A DNA stretch of 64,000 bases from Hirundichthys speculiger. Taxonomy: Eukaryota; Chordata; Actinopteri; Beloniformes; Exocoetidae. The stretch's first letter is position 1; each line of letters begins with the position of its first letter. Positions 34,034-45,438 of this stretch are shown in pieces. Made by a program: the position numbers and the translations under genes. Below the pieces are notes generated by a model. The model did not search any database. It was not told the DNA's origin and saw nothing but the letters and a program-made list of their open reading frames with translations. The stretch is taken from positions 170,487 to 234,486 of the forward strand of contig JAGFBZ010000740.1 in NCBI GenBank assembly GCA_018398805.1, in the 5' to 3' direction.

Positions 34034-34530
34034 AGCTACATTTAATGTTTTTCAATCTAACAAAAAAAAGAAAAAAATGCCTGTTTTTTTTTTTTTTTTA
34101 ATATAATTTAGGATGGATCAAAATCTAAACAGGAAGGGACTTTCTGTTGTCGGAAGCCGCACTAACCAGTAAGGAGATCTGATGTAACATGGAGGAATGA
34201 CGCGAAAGTGTTGCAGTCCAGTTTTCCAGGGCTACCTGAGTTGTGTTGGTCAAACTGTTTAAAAAGCAAGAGCTTTTCAACACTTTTCAAACACATGGAA
34301 AATTGAATGCGTTAGCGAAAACTTGCCCATGTAATATGTAATAATAAGAATCATAAAGATGAATCACAAAATCACGATTACGATCCAAATGTTTAAATCC
34401 AAGAAAGTAGCATGGGACAGGGCGGTCCTAGAATTTGTTTGCTTCAAGAACGCCCAAAGCAGCTGTCCACATGGTCACAATCACGATTTTCAACCAACCA
34501 AAAATCACGATTTCGATTCCATAATAATCG
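34034..34530. mobile_element. Junction of units A and B: partial F1 then partial F4, both indel-rich
   Basis: After tctacaactatggagc the sequence jumps into the right half of an F1 element (tgtttttcaatctaac, catggaggaatgacgcgaaa, gcgttagcgaaaacttgccc). It then enters an F4-like segment (atcacgattacgatccaaat, cacgatttcgatt) and the F3 middle. The F1 left half and F3 left end are missing. Confidence 0.65.
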
Positions 34531-34539
34531 GTCTCGGGT

Positions 34540-36130
34540 CATTCACAAGACGTGACTCCGGGTTCAGGTCGGAATCGGTCAGTAGTCTCGGGTCCGGTCG
34601 GTGCTCTCTGACAGGTGGGTCCAGTTTACCCAAGAAGTTAAAGATATTGGCGGTGCCACTGTCACTCACTTAGCCTTTAGGTAAGAAAGGAAGTTTTTCA
34701 CACTACAACTTTAACATGAGCAACTAGGGGTGTATTGTCTCGGTTCTATCGGGTAACTCGATTCGGTTTGTCAGAACTAAAGGACTCGGGTCTCGGTTAT
34801 ATGGGTCCATGAAGTGGACCTGTGAACACCTCTATATAAATACATATGGTAAAATTGATGTGGTTTTTGCATTACAAAGTGAGTTGGACAACTTACCATT
34901 TGTTTCTGTAACAGTGTGAAATGGTTGTTATGAATTCATGACAGAACAACACTCACTGTTTTTCTTTTTAACATGAAACTTTTGATTTTCAAAGACCAAA
35001 CATTAAAGATATAGAGAAAAAATCAGGAAAAGATGCATTTACTGAGTTTAATGAATTAATTCATGACATCTTCAGTAAAAAGAAGAGCTCTTAATGAAAA
35101 AAGATCAGATTTATTTATTGTCATTGTTCTGGAAGATAACAAAAAGCAGTGGTGGTCACGGTCAGAAAAAATGAAAAGCATGAAAACATTAAATAATGAA
35201 ATAAAATAGGTGAAATAAATAAGACTATGTCAAAAAAATTAAATACACAAATTGGACACAAAAGGATGACATGGAGAGACCTGGTTTTATTTAATTTCCT
35301 ACTAAGAATAATTAGATCCAGATTTCACCACTCAATAATTGTTGTTTTTGATTGGACCTGGTCTAAAGTGGCCTCTCAAAAAACTGGGAAATATGCCATT
35401 TTTTTGTATTTTCACAAATTGAATAAAGATTTCCCAAATAATAAACTATGTTCAAAATATTCTTAAACTATCTATGAGATAATTGAATCCAGGTTTGAGC
35501 AGTCAAGGGTATTGTGGTTTTGTAACAGGGTCTGGTATAGCAGTCTACTGCTCTAAAATGCGGTGGAATGGCCCTTAGCTTCTTCGCTAATCAGAAACCA
35601 ACTTCAGCGTCGCACTAAATGTAGCATCATGTTAGCAGTTAGCATCCCCGTGTTTACTTTACCGGTGGTTCAACAGATCCCGGAACAGTTTCCACAGAGG
35701 AGACTTGGTGAGACAAAAAACTATCTCAGCAAAGCTGTCAGTAGTTACTTAAGCGATACAGACGTAAAACCAGCGTACGTCTACTCCTGGTATCAGTTAG
35801 GCCTTAACAGCGTTAAAACAGCATCACCGCTGCGCCGTTCAACCTTTACCTGTCGCCAGAACAGCCTTCGTCAATTTCCGGAGGACCCGACTCTTTCCGA
35901 AGCTACAAACAGATGCGATGGTCCCAAAAGTGGTGCTATTTTAGTGCTCCGCGTCTTAACTCCACGCCAGACGTGATTTTTGGGGGTACAAATGACACCC
36001 TTCGATAAACGTCGGCTCGTATCTCGGGTAACAGTTTACCGGGATTAAACATAAAGTGATAAACGGACATTTGATGTGGGGGGCGTTCCCTTCTGTGCTG
36101 AGCCTGGAACGTCTCCGCTCCGAATTCGAT
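34540..36130. other. Rest of F3 and the shared leader of unit B (non-coding, indel-rich)
   Basis: Corresponds base for base to 30200-31800 and 43920-45430, but with frequent single-base deletions (for example gtgggtccag for gctgggtccatg). The 137-codon frame at 35563-35976 arises from such deletions and is not seen in units A or C. Confidence 0.6.
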
Positions 36131-36140
36131 AGTAGCAGAG

Positions 36141-36215
36141 TCACGTGATATGATTATGACGTCATTGCCTTTATGACGTCAGGTCACCCAACTTAAAAAA
36201 TATAGCTTATTATAT
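36141..36215 (+). promoter_or_regulatory. Promoter of copy B
   Basis: TCACGTGA (36141-36148), ATGACGTCAT (36156-36165), a second TGACGTCA near 36174 and a TATA stretch (about 36208-36222). The inverted CCAAT is lost (cgatagtagc where A and C have cgattggtag). Confidence 0.5.
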
Positions 36216-36307
36216 ATAAAATTACCATTTGCTCGAAACACTGATAGAAGCAAGCACGTTTCAATACCTTCTTGATAAAATTGTGGAATTAAATAGGAAT
36301 TGTGACA

Positions 36308-37197
36308 TGAAAAGAATAACTGAGACAACCAGGAGTGTAACTGTCACGTCAAGACCAACTGCGTAACACAAACGCCCTTGGATCCTGACGTTAAAAACAT
36401 ATTGGACCGTTCAATTTGTCGTCACGCAATGACTGACCAACCAACTCAGGTGTTGGTGGATCCTGAGGTCAAAATAGTTCCAGACACTGTTGTTTGTGGT
36501 GAGTGTCCAAAGATGGAGGATGGTACTCAGAAGGACCTTGAGATTCAGGAACTGGGTGTCATGACGTTTCAATGTTGCTAGACTACTGCAACAGAAAATA
36601 CACTTTCAGAATTGCAATGATCCATCCAATCAAGACAGTTATGTCGAAGCATATCAAGGACTGGAAAATGCAATTGTACTTTTACAAAGTAAGGGACTTG
36701 CACCAAAACGTGTGTCATTCTGTAAAACCGTCAAAACTGGTCCCATTGATTACAGGTGTGGTGAAGAATCACTGGAGTCAATTGACAGCAAAGCTGATTC
36801 ATATATTAATTTGTCCAAAAAACTCTCCACCGCTCTACTTATGAGACTTTTACCAAAATTAACAAAGAAAGGTAAAAATAACATCTACGTAGAACAGACT
36901 GACACCATATGGAGACGTCTGGCACCCTTGGTATTGGCTAAAGTGGAGGCTACAGACCGAGATTTCATGATCGTTGAGGACAACATCAACGATATCACCA
37001 AAGCCATGGCACAAGACCTTCTTCGGATTTTTGTCACGCCAGAAAATTTGCTGCGGGCCGCGATGGCACCAGACGATCCCATTTTTGACCAGGCTGTTAT
37101 GAATTTTCTTACACGTGAGATAAATGCCAGAAAAAAGAAAGGGAAAATTGCCAGATTTTTTTCAGGCATCAAAAAGTTCTTCTGTTGTGGCATTTAG
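36308..37197 (+). pseudogene. Orphan single-exon gene, copy B (two frameshifts as read)
   Basis: Starts at the same ATG as copies A and C. A one-base loss (acaacc for acaaccc, about 36330) breaks the frame after a few codons, and an extra t at about 36568 (gacgtttcaatg) shifts it again. From 36712 to 37197 it is open and ends in the full C-terminus, GKIARFFSGIKKFFCCGI. Away from the indels it appears identical to copy A over about 1 kb, which suggests a very recent or artificial duplication. Both frameshifts fall in or at the edge of the indel-rich block, so the break may not be real. Confidence 0.6.
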
Positions 37198-37284
37198 ACT
37201 ACCAGCTTTTTTTTTCTGCTTCTTTGACTATCAGTAACCATCCAGTATTTTTGGTAGGATTGAAATGATTTTCCCACCATCAAT

Positions 37285-37985
37285 GGATTTGGCTACGGAT
37301 TTAGTTAAAAAGACATGATGGATCATTACGGGTTTTCTCCGGGTGCTCCGGTTCCTCCAAACCCTCAAAAAATATTTGTTAGCTTGAGTAGTAACGCTAC
37401 ATAGATCATCACAGAGGGATGAGTGGATTTATGGACTAATAGAGCAGATCTAATGGATTTGGCTACAGATTTAGTTTAAAAGACTTGATGGATCATTACG
37501 GGTTTTCTCCGGGTGCTCCGGTTCCTCCAAACCCTCAAAAAATATTTGTTAGCTTGAGTAGTAACGCTACATAGATCATCACAGAGGGATGAGTGGATTT
37601 ATGGACTAATAGAGCAGATCTAATGGATTTGGCTACAGATTTAGTTTAAAAGACGTGATGGATCATTACAGGTTTTCTCCGGGTGCTCCGGTTCCTCCAA
37701 ACCCTCAAAAAATATTTGTTAGCTTGAGTAGTAACGCTACATAGATTATCACAGAGGGATGAGTGGATTTATGGACTAATAGAGTACATCTAATGGATTT
37801 GGCTACAGATTTAGTTTAAAAGACTTGATGGATCATTACAGGTTTTCTCCGGTTGCTCCGGTTCCTCCAAACCCTCAAAAAATATTTGTTAGCTTGAGTA
37901 GTAAGGCTACATAGATTATCACAGAGGGATGAGTGGATTTATGGACTAATAGAGCAGATCTAATGGATTTGCCTTAAAAGACTTG
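37285..37985. repeat. 170-bp tandem repeat downstream of copy B (4 clean units)
   Basis: Unit starts at ggatttggctac at 37285, 37455, 37625 and 37795, so the period is 170 bp. Units are about 97-99 percent alike by eye. They differ at sites such as gatcatcac/gattatcac and gacgtgatgg/gacttgatgg. Confidence 0.92.
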
Positions 37986-38264
37986 GTTGTTTTTTTCTGT
38001 GGTTCCTTCACAATGTAAAATCCATTCATGTTAATTAATGATCTTCAATAAACCATTTGATTTGAAGTAAATGTGTGTGAGTAGATGGATGGGTGGACTA
38101 AAGTATTTCTTCATGATCCTGTGGCTCCATCTGGCTTCACTGAAGGTGTAGTCAGTAAGTAGAAGACATGTGTCAAAGGAGTTGAACTTGCAGCTGCTGC
38201 AGGAGGACTGTGGTCTCTCTATAAGGACCACCTGCTAAAAACCACTGAGCTATGGATCTACAAC

Positions 38265-38439
38265 CTGGGGCGCCGAAAAGGGGGGGTAAAGGATACGGAT
38301 TATAGGGGCCCATGATTGAGGGGGGCCCAGAGAGGCCCCTAATGATGATCAAAAATAGCATCAACAAATTTCGCCGCTGGGTGGGGGGGCCCGGTAAAGA
38401 TTCTTTTCATGGGGCCCAAAATCCCTAGCAGCGCCCCTG
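38265..38439. mobile_element. hAT MITE, 175 bp, perfect 8-bp TSD
   Basis: Ends CTGGGGCGCC and GCGCCCCTG are inverted. TCTACAAC flanks both sides (38257-38264, 38440-38447). It is rich in ggggcccat and gggggcccag motifs. Non-coding. Confidence 0.88.
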
Positions 38440-38447
38440 TCTACAAC

Positions 38448-38900
38448 TATGGAGCTCTGGATGAGCTCTGGATGGCCCAGTTAGATTAGCTCCCATTAAG
38501 CCTCAACAAATCATTTCAATTAATTACAGAAATTCATTCAAATCAAAGATCAATTTTACGAGAAAAGCAATGAAGAGCTCTCATCAATGGCAGCCATGTT
38601 AAAAACCAATCTCAGTCCATTTACCCTTGAAAATGTGGGACACCAAAAAATGAAAATGAAATGAAAAATACTTTATTAATCCCAGAAGGGAAATTCAACA
38701 AAAAAAATGTGGGACATCAAATTAATAAGGCTGAAAAAGAAAATAATTGACACTTTGTGTCAGTTAGTGCTGTAAAATTATCTAAACATCAAACAAGGAT
38801 CGGCTCATATGAATGAAACTTCTAATAAACAGTATGAAATGTGCATTTACATGGTTTAAGTTATTGTGACTTGTTTATGACCTCACATTACATCACTAGG
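38448..38900. other. No supported gene; LINE 3'-end relic at about 38660-38700
   Basis: tactttattaatcccagaag followed by ggaaattcaac resembles the inverted 3' end of a common fish LINE. Otherwise AT-rich with nothing visible. Confidence 0.4.
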
Positions 38901-38909
38901 CCAGACCAG

Positions 38910-39250
38910 AACAGACTGGTGACCACTGCTGTGGGATGACATCCCAGTCTCCAACCAGCCAACCTGGTTTGTGTTGGTCACTTTGGCACCAACATCAGTC
39001 CAAGCTGATCTGTTCAATCACTGGGGTTGAGGTCAGGACATTGATCCTCTGGGGGGCGAGTGTTGTCATCTCAGAGGACAGTTTGGTCCCACACTGTGGA
39101 GGAATGGGATTGTCTCTGGTTGCAGAGTTTCATCTGGATGTCCCTCTGCTCTGAGATGACCTCCAATGATGACGAGCCTGGTTTATCCAGTCAGGGAGAT
39201 GCTGCTCCACATCATCACACTGCCTCCACCAGATCATCTAACTCTTTCAC
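38910..39250 (-). pseudogene. Tc1-like transposase fragment, heavily decayed
   Basis: Minus-strand frames yield GGGSVMMW near 39215, a broken middle, and DLNPSD near 39020, which are conserved landmarks of the DD34E Tc1 transposase (GG-VM-W and PDLNP-E). The acidic partner and the reading frame are lost. An F3 element has inserted at its edge (39279). Confidence 0.55.
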
Positions 39251-39278
39251 TGCAGCAATCACCAAAGCGTTCTCCACA

Positions 39279-40069
39279 GAGGTCTTCGGAACAATCCGAC
39301 TACCCAAAAACCAGAGGTTCCGACCCGACCTGAATCGGGTCTCGGGTCCATTCAAAAGACGTGACTCCGGGTTCAGGTCGGAATCGGTACAGTTATTCTG
39401 GGGTCCGGTCGGTGCTCTCTGATAGGCTGGGTCCGCGTTTACTCGAGAGAGGAAAAGATATTGGCGGTGGCAGCTAATGTCAGGACTCGGGGCAGTTAAA
39501 TGATTATTGATTAACGTGGCGTGTTTGTCATGAAACAATCGTGTTGCCGTAGCGTGTTATTAGCGGTTTGCCCGGCAGCTGTAAAACACAACGGATCGCC
39601 AACATGACAACGCTGGATGAGAGAACATATTCACAACACGTCCTGACCGGTGTAGGCTATTAGCGTTAGCAGTTGCTACCAATAGCATCTGTATCCACAA
39701 AGAAAATAACGACGTGGATTTATTGTTGTTTACATCACGTAGCCTATGTAGCAACTGAACCGGGTAGAAGAAGACAACTTTGGTAAGAAAATCAAGTTTT
39801 ATTCAACGCTAGACAACTTTAACATGAGCAACTATGGGCTGGATTGTCTCGGTTCTATTTGGGTAACTCGGTTAAGTTCGTTCAGAAAATAAAGACTCGG
39901 GTCGGGTCGGTTCTGGGTCCAAATATTGCGGGTCCATTCGGGTTCGGACCCCCGGACTTATAATAATAGCTCAGGTCGGGTCGGTTTCGACTCGGATTTT
40001 CACGGGTCCACTTTCATGGACCCGTGAAAATCCGAGTCCTCTATTGAAGAGTCTATTGAAGACCTCTAG
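39279..40069. mobile_element. hAT element F3, fullest copy (791 bp), perfect 8-bp TSD
   Basis: Begins gaggtcttcggaacaatccg and ends gaagacctctag. TCTCCACA flanks both sides (39271-39278, 40070-40077). From cggtgctctctgatag to the right end it matches the interior of F2 copies. Near the right end is a perfect 22-bp hairpin stem (39989-40010 with 40017-40038) with a 6-base loop. No ORF for a transposase. Confidence 0.85.
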
Positions 40070-40077
40070 TCTCCACA

Positions 40078-40859
40078 TCTTCTCCACACTCTGACCCTAC
40101 GATCCAAAAGCTGATACATAATAACTTTTTGTTAAATGGCTCAGTGAAAGACGTTTTGTGTTGTTGTCCATCCAACGTTCTCTTTGTCTCACATTTAGAC
40201 CCACTAGAATCAGAGGATTCTGATGCTTTTATTCACACCGTTGAAACTGTGATCAGAAGAGGAGGTGCTAACTTCCGCACATAATGACCGTGTCTTCACC
40301 AAACAAGGGTTAAAGAACTTTTTATAGAAGTTTTATAGATGTGCACTAAATGAAATATAAATGCTGAAAAGTTCACTAAAAGAAAATAACGATCCATTAA
40401 GACATACACTGTAAAACCTAAAGACACACAAACCATTACTGTTTTTGTTTTTATTCATTTCAAATCACAAAGTTTCAAAGCCCAAATATGCTGAAAATGA
40501 AGAAATAAATGAAAAAAAAAAAAAAAAATCCAACAACTACCAACCGTTTTTAAGTTTGGCTTACCTCTGCCATTGAGGTTTTCAGGTAAACTATAAACAG
40601 TAATGTCTTTAATTTGATATGTCACTAAATGTTATTAATTCCTGTCACCTCCCAGATCTGTGCTTTACCTGACCTTTACTGACAATATCTCTCTTTTTAA
40701 TGAGTTTAATAAAGTATTTTGGAATTGAATTTTATTAATGGTAAAATATTCAATTTAAGTAGGACAGCAAAACATCACATCAATGCTGTGGTTCAAATAA
40801 TACTATTTTAAAAAGCTGTTAAATGTTGTAAATTCTTTACACTTACTCATATAATTTAC
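40078..40859. other. No supported gene (probable intron or spacer)
   Basis: AT-rich sequence with a poly-A run at 40511-40527. It could be intron downstream of the exon fragment at 40860-41049 on the minus strand. Confidence 0.4.
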
Positions 40860-41049
40860 CTTTGAGGACCTGTACCTTCCGTGACAGTTTCTGTCCATCA
40901 ACATCTTCTGAATTAATTCAAAGGTGTGCTTGAGGTTACTGGGGACCTCCAGATTTAGGCAGTAGATGAGCCCAGGGAGGAGTGGGTCCTTCACGTCCTG
41001 CAGCACTTCCACCCCTCTATGATAATGTTGGCCTCCTCAGGGTCATCTG
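40860..41049 (-). pseudogene. Exon fragment of a fish SAMD3-like (sterile alpha motif family) protein
   Basis: The minus strand reads DDPEEANIII, then after a one-base loss in a G run VEVLQDVKDPLLPGLIYCLN and SNLKHTFELIQKMLMDRN, ending at a donor TCAAAG|GTAAAT (40860/40859). I associate the G(L/V)-YxLNL-YP--LK-TFE--QK pattern with the C-terminal part of multicopy fish proteins annotated as SAMD3-like; this is from memory. The 5' side is cut by the F2 insertion at 41050. The fragment is thus both frameshifted and truncated. Confidence 0.45.
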
Positions 41050-41258
41050 TAGGGCTGGGCCAAAAAATAGATTTTTATATTAATCGCAATTTTTTTCTGG
41101 GGATTTTTAAAAATCGGTTCTCATACAAGAATCGATTTTTATTTATTTAATGGTGGGGTAAAGAGTTCGGGTGGCTCCGTGGAAATACTCTGCTCACTGT
41201 CTCTTTTGTCATCTACACTTCCGGAAATAGAAGCACGTGTGTCACCATAGTAACCAGA

Positions 41259-41501
41259 ATGCCGGCAAATTCACGCGACAAAATGGCGGAATGCAGCGAG
41301 TGGAGTACTTTCACAGAGCCAGAACTCTTTCCCACACCGCCCCACTTCAAATCAAATGTATGGACTTTATTTGGTTTTTATAAAAAGCACGAGGCAGGAG
41401 AGCTCGATATGAGGAAAGCCATGACGGCGCACATCCTTCGCCACCACCCAGAGAGATCGGTGCTCTCTGACAGACTGGGTCCACGTTTACTCGAGAGTTA
41501 A
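41259..41501 (+). pseudogene. BED-finger N-terminus of F2 transposase, copy c
   Basis: 80 codons, nearly identical to the frame at 28629-28871 (differences include TEPELF for TESELF and EAGELD for GTGELD). The zinc-ligand segment is missing in the same way, so copies b and c share a deleted ancestor distinct from copy a. Confidence 0.6.
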
Positions 41502-42105
41502 AGATACTGGCGGTGGCAGCTAATGTCAGGACTCGGACAGTTAAATGATTATTCATTAACGTGGCGTGTTTGTCATGAAACAATCGTGTTGCCGTAGCGC
41601 GTTATTAGCGGTTTGTTTACCGGCAGCTGTAAAGCATAACGGATCACCAACATGACAACACTGCATGAGAACATATTCACGACACGTCCTGATCGGTGTA
41701 GGCTATTAGTGTTAGCAGTTGCTATCAACAGCATCTGTATCCGCAAAGAGAATAACGACGTGGATTTATTGTCGTTTCCATCACGTAGCCTATGGAGCAA
41801 CTGAGCCGGGTAGAAGAAAACAACTTTAGGTAAGAAAATCAAGTTTTATTCAAGGCTAGACAACTTTTAAAATTAGCAACTATGGGCTGTATTGTCTCGG
41901 TTCTATTCAGGTAACTCGGTTCAGTTCGTGGTCGGAAACTAAAGACTCAGGTCGGGTCGGTTACGGGTCCAAAAATTGCGGGTCCATTCAGGTTTGGACT
42001 CCCGAACTTATGATAATAGCTCAGGTCGGGTCGGTTTCGGGTCGAATTTTCACGGCTCTATTCGGGGTCGGGTCCATGAAAGTGGACCCGTGAAGACCTC
42101 TAAAC

Positions 42106-42330
42106 CAGAGGTCTTCAACCCTGGTCCTTGAGGCACCTATCCAGCAGGTTTTAGAGGTTTCCCAGCTTCAACACACCTGATTTTAATTAATGGTCATTAT
42201 CAGGTTGTCCTCAAAGTCTGCACAAGTCTGTTGATGACACAGCCACTTGTATCACGGTGTGAAGAAGAAGGGGAAACATCTAAAACCTGCTGGATAGGGT
42301 GCCTCGGAGGACCAGGGTTGAACACCTCTG
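42106..42330. mobile_element. hAT MITE nested in F2 copy c, perfect 8-bp TSD
   Basis: Same element and same insertion site as 29481-29704. CTCTAAAC lies on both sides (42098-42105, 42331-42338). The shared site shows that the insertion predates the split of copies b and c. Confidence 0.9.
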
Positions 42331-42470
42331 CTCTAAACTACTGAAATTGCGCATTTTATTTAAATATTAAAACTTATTTAATCTTTATATTTGTATTATT
42401 ATTTCATACTTAAAATAATAATATAATAATAATAAGAATATATTAATATTATAATATTATATATAATAAT

Positions 42471-43432
42471 TAGGGCTGGGCAATGATTAAAATTTTTAAT
42501 CGCGATTAATCGCATTATTTCCCTGATCAATCGCGATTTATCGCATTGTATACGCAAAATCAAATAATGAATTCAAAAGTAGTGTAAAATCCACTTTTAT
42601 TTAAATGTTCTGCTGCCATATGAACTAAAGTGCCAAAACATTTGTTGTTCAAACACTTTTACATCAGCACTTGTCAGTAACACATATTTAGTGAAAATCT
42701 CATCTTAAAAAATGTAAAATATAATAAAGCTTATTGCCACTGCCAGGGCATTAATGTCATTCTCTTTTTTATAGAAAATAAAAAAAAAGTCTACAAACAA
42801 AATCAAAAAAAAAGATTGTGGCTCAGCAGAATCATAACATTAAAACAGGTAATCTCTCTCAGAAACTTTTAAATCAAATCAAAAATTAAAAAGTGACATT
42901 TTAATGTTTTTCGTTTTTTAATCTAACAAAAAAAAAAAGGAAAAAAATGCCTGTTTTTTTTTTTTTTTTAATATTTCAATTTTAGACTTGGATCAAAAAT
43001 ACGAAATGAAAAAAATGGTCCACAGGACTGAATTTGTTTTATAAACAATGACTGGACTTTCTGTTGTCGTTACACATCTGTGCCACTAGATGGAGCCGCA
43101 CTGAAGTAACCAGTAAGTGAACAGATCTGATGTAACATGGAGGAATGACGCGAAAGTTTTGTTGCAGTCCAGAATTTTCAGACAGAATTGTAAATATTGC
43201 TACCTGAGTTGCTACCTGAACTGTTAAGTATACAGATTTTTATCGTTCTCCATGTCTGTTCTAGGTTTTTTCACATGTTTACCTGCCAATTATCTTCCGG
43301 TTCCGCAGCAGCCAGACTTTTCAACAGACTTTTCAAAACAAAAGCATGTGATCAACGTGCGTTAAAATAATTGTCGGCGTTAATAAATGAATGCGTTAAC
43401 GCGATAATAACGCGTTAACTTGCCCAGCCCTA
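42471..43432. mobile_element. hAT element F1, copy 3
   Basis: TAGGGCTGGGCAATG to TTGCCCAGCCCTA. Closely related to copy 2 with the same right flank (acatatat) but a different left flank, so F1 itself spans a duplication breakpoint. Contains a CCACTAGATGGAGC segment near 43082. Confidence 0.82.
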
Positions 43433-43434
43433 AC

Positions 43435-43490
<56 letters not shown>

Positions 43491-43491
<1 letters not shown>

Positions 43492-44246
43492 AGAGGTCTT
43501 TGGAACAATCCATGGACCAGAAAACCCGAGGTTCTGACCCGACCTGAATCGGGGAATCGAGGGCTGCACGATTATGGAAAAAAATGATAATCACGATTAT
43601 TTGGATCAAAATCACGATTACGATTATCCAGAATGTTATTTAAAATCACGATATGAAATGTAACCAAGAAAGTATTGCATAAGGGATGGACAAATTATAT
43701 AAAAGGCAATAGCATGAAACTTAGGCGGTCCTAGAGATTTTTGGCCATAAACACCAGCCTGTAAACATGTCTTAGCTTCAAGAACGCCCAAAGGCAGCTA
43801 CATTGTCCCCTACACTACATTGTACATGGTCACCATTAATCACGATTTTCAAAATTTTAATCGTGGCAACCAAAAATCACGATTTCGATTGTTTTTCCAT
43901 TAATTGTGCAGCCCTCGAATCGGGTCTCGGGTCCATTCACAAGACGTGACTCCGGGTTCAGGTCGGAATCGGTACAGTAGTCTCGGGTCCGGTCGGTGCT
44001 CTCTGACAGGCTGGGTCCATGTTTACCCAAGAGAGTTAAAGATATTGGCGGTGCCAGCTGTCACTCACTTAGCCTTTAGGTAAGAAAATGAAGTTTTATT
44101 CAACACTAGACAACTTTAACATGAGCAACTAGGGGCTGTATTGTCTCGGTTCTATTCGGGTAACTCGATTCGGTTTGTGGTCAGAAACTAAAGACTCGGG
44201 TCGGGTCGGTTATGGGTCCATGAAAGTGGACCTGTGAACACCTCTA
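43491..44246. mobile_element. hAT element F3, copy C, with nested F4
   Basis: TAGAGGTCTTTGGAACAATC to gtgaacacctcta, preceded by a (TA)n tract at 43433-43490. It carries the same internal deletion as F3 copy A and additionally the F4 insertion at 43560-43915. Confidence 0.78.
43560..43915. mobile_element. hAT-like MITE F4 nested in F3
   Basis: AGGGCTGCACGATTATGG at the left and ttaattgtgcagccct at the right are inverted. GAATC(G) repeats on both sides. F3 copy A shows the uninterrupted site (ggggaatcgggtctc). The ends carry repeated atcacgattat motifs. A degraded F4 lies at about 34340-34530. Confidence 0.75.
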
Positions 44247-45438
44247 ATATACATACATATGGTAAAATTGGATGTGTTTTTGCATTACAAAAGTGAAGTT
44301 GGACAACGTTACCATTTGTTTCTGTAACATTGTGAAATGGTGTTATGAATTCCATGACAGAACAACACTCACTGTTTTGCTTTTTAACATGACAACTTTT
44401 GATTTTCAAAGAACCAAACATTAAAGATATATGAGGAAAAATCAGGAAAACAGATGCATTTACTGAGTTTAAATGAATTAATTCATGACATCTTCAGTAA
44501 AAAAGAAGAGCTCTTAATGAAAATAAAGATTCAAGATTTATTTATTGTCATTATGTTCCTGGAAGATAACAAAAATGCAGTGGTGGTCACGGTCAGAAAA
44601 AATGTAAAAGCATGAAAACATTAAATAATGAAATAAAAATAGGTGGTGAAATAACATAAGACATATGTACAAAAAATATAAATACACAAACTGGACACAA
44701 AAAGGATGACATGGAGAGACCCTGGTTTATATTTAATTTCCTAGCTAAGACATAATTAGATCCAGATTTCACCACTCAATAATTGTTGTTTTTGATTGGA
44801 CCTGGTCTAAAGTGGCCTCTCAAAAAACTGGGAATATGCCATTTTTTTTGTATTTTCACAAATTGAATAAAGGTTTCCCAAATAATAAACTATGTTCAAA
44901 ATATTCTTAACTATCGATGAGATAATTGAATCCAGGTTTGAGCAGTCAAGGTATTGTGGTTTTGTAACAGGGTCTGGTATAAGGCAGTCTTACTGCTCTA
45001 AAATGCGGTGGAATGGCCCTTTAGCCTCTTCGCTAATCAGAAACCAACTTCAGCGTCGCACTAAATGTAGCATCATGTTAGCATGTTAGCATCCCCGTGT
45101 TTACTTTACCGGTGGTTCAACAGATCCCGGAACAGTTTCCACGAGAGACTTGGTGAGACAAAACTATCTCAGCAAAGCTGTCAGTAGTTACTTAAGCGAT
45201 ACAGACGTAAAACCAGCGTTACGTCTACTCCTGGCATCAGTTACGGCCTTTAACAGCGTTAAACAGCATCACCGCTGCGCCGTTCAACCTTTACCTGTCG
45301 CCAGAACAGCCTTCGTCAATTTCCGGAGGACCCGACTCTTTCCGAAGCTACAAACAGATGCGATGGTCCCAAAAGTGGTGCTATTTTAGTGCTCCGCGTC
45401 TTAACTCCACGCCAGACGTTATTTTTGGGGGTACAAAT
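44247..45438. other. Shared leader of unit C (non-coding)
   Basis: Near-identical to 30492-31676, ending at gtacaaat where the LTR retrotransposon inserted. The remaining leader resumes at 50119. Confidence 0.6.

Larger units (their letters stand above)
41050..42470. mobile_element. hAT element F2, copy c (right end missing)
   Basis: Starts TAGGGCTGGGCCAAAA. Contains the BED ORF (41259-41501, same 48-bp deletion as copy b), the F3-like interior and the nested MITE at 42106-42330. The AT-rich part then runs directly into F1 copy 3 at 42471, and no CGGCCCAGCCCTA end follows. The right part was replaced or lost, probably at the edge of the segmental duplication. Confidence 0.8.

Noticed and set aside
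35563..35976. 137-codon frame in the leader of unit B
   Set aside because: Created by small deletions in the indel-rich block. Units A and C break it.
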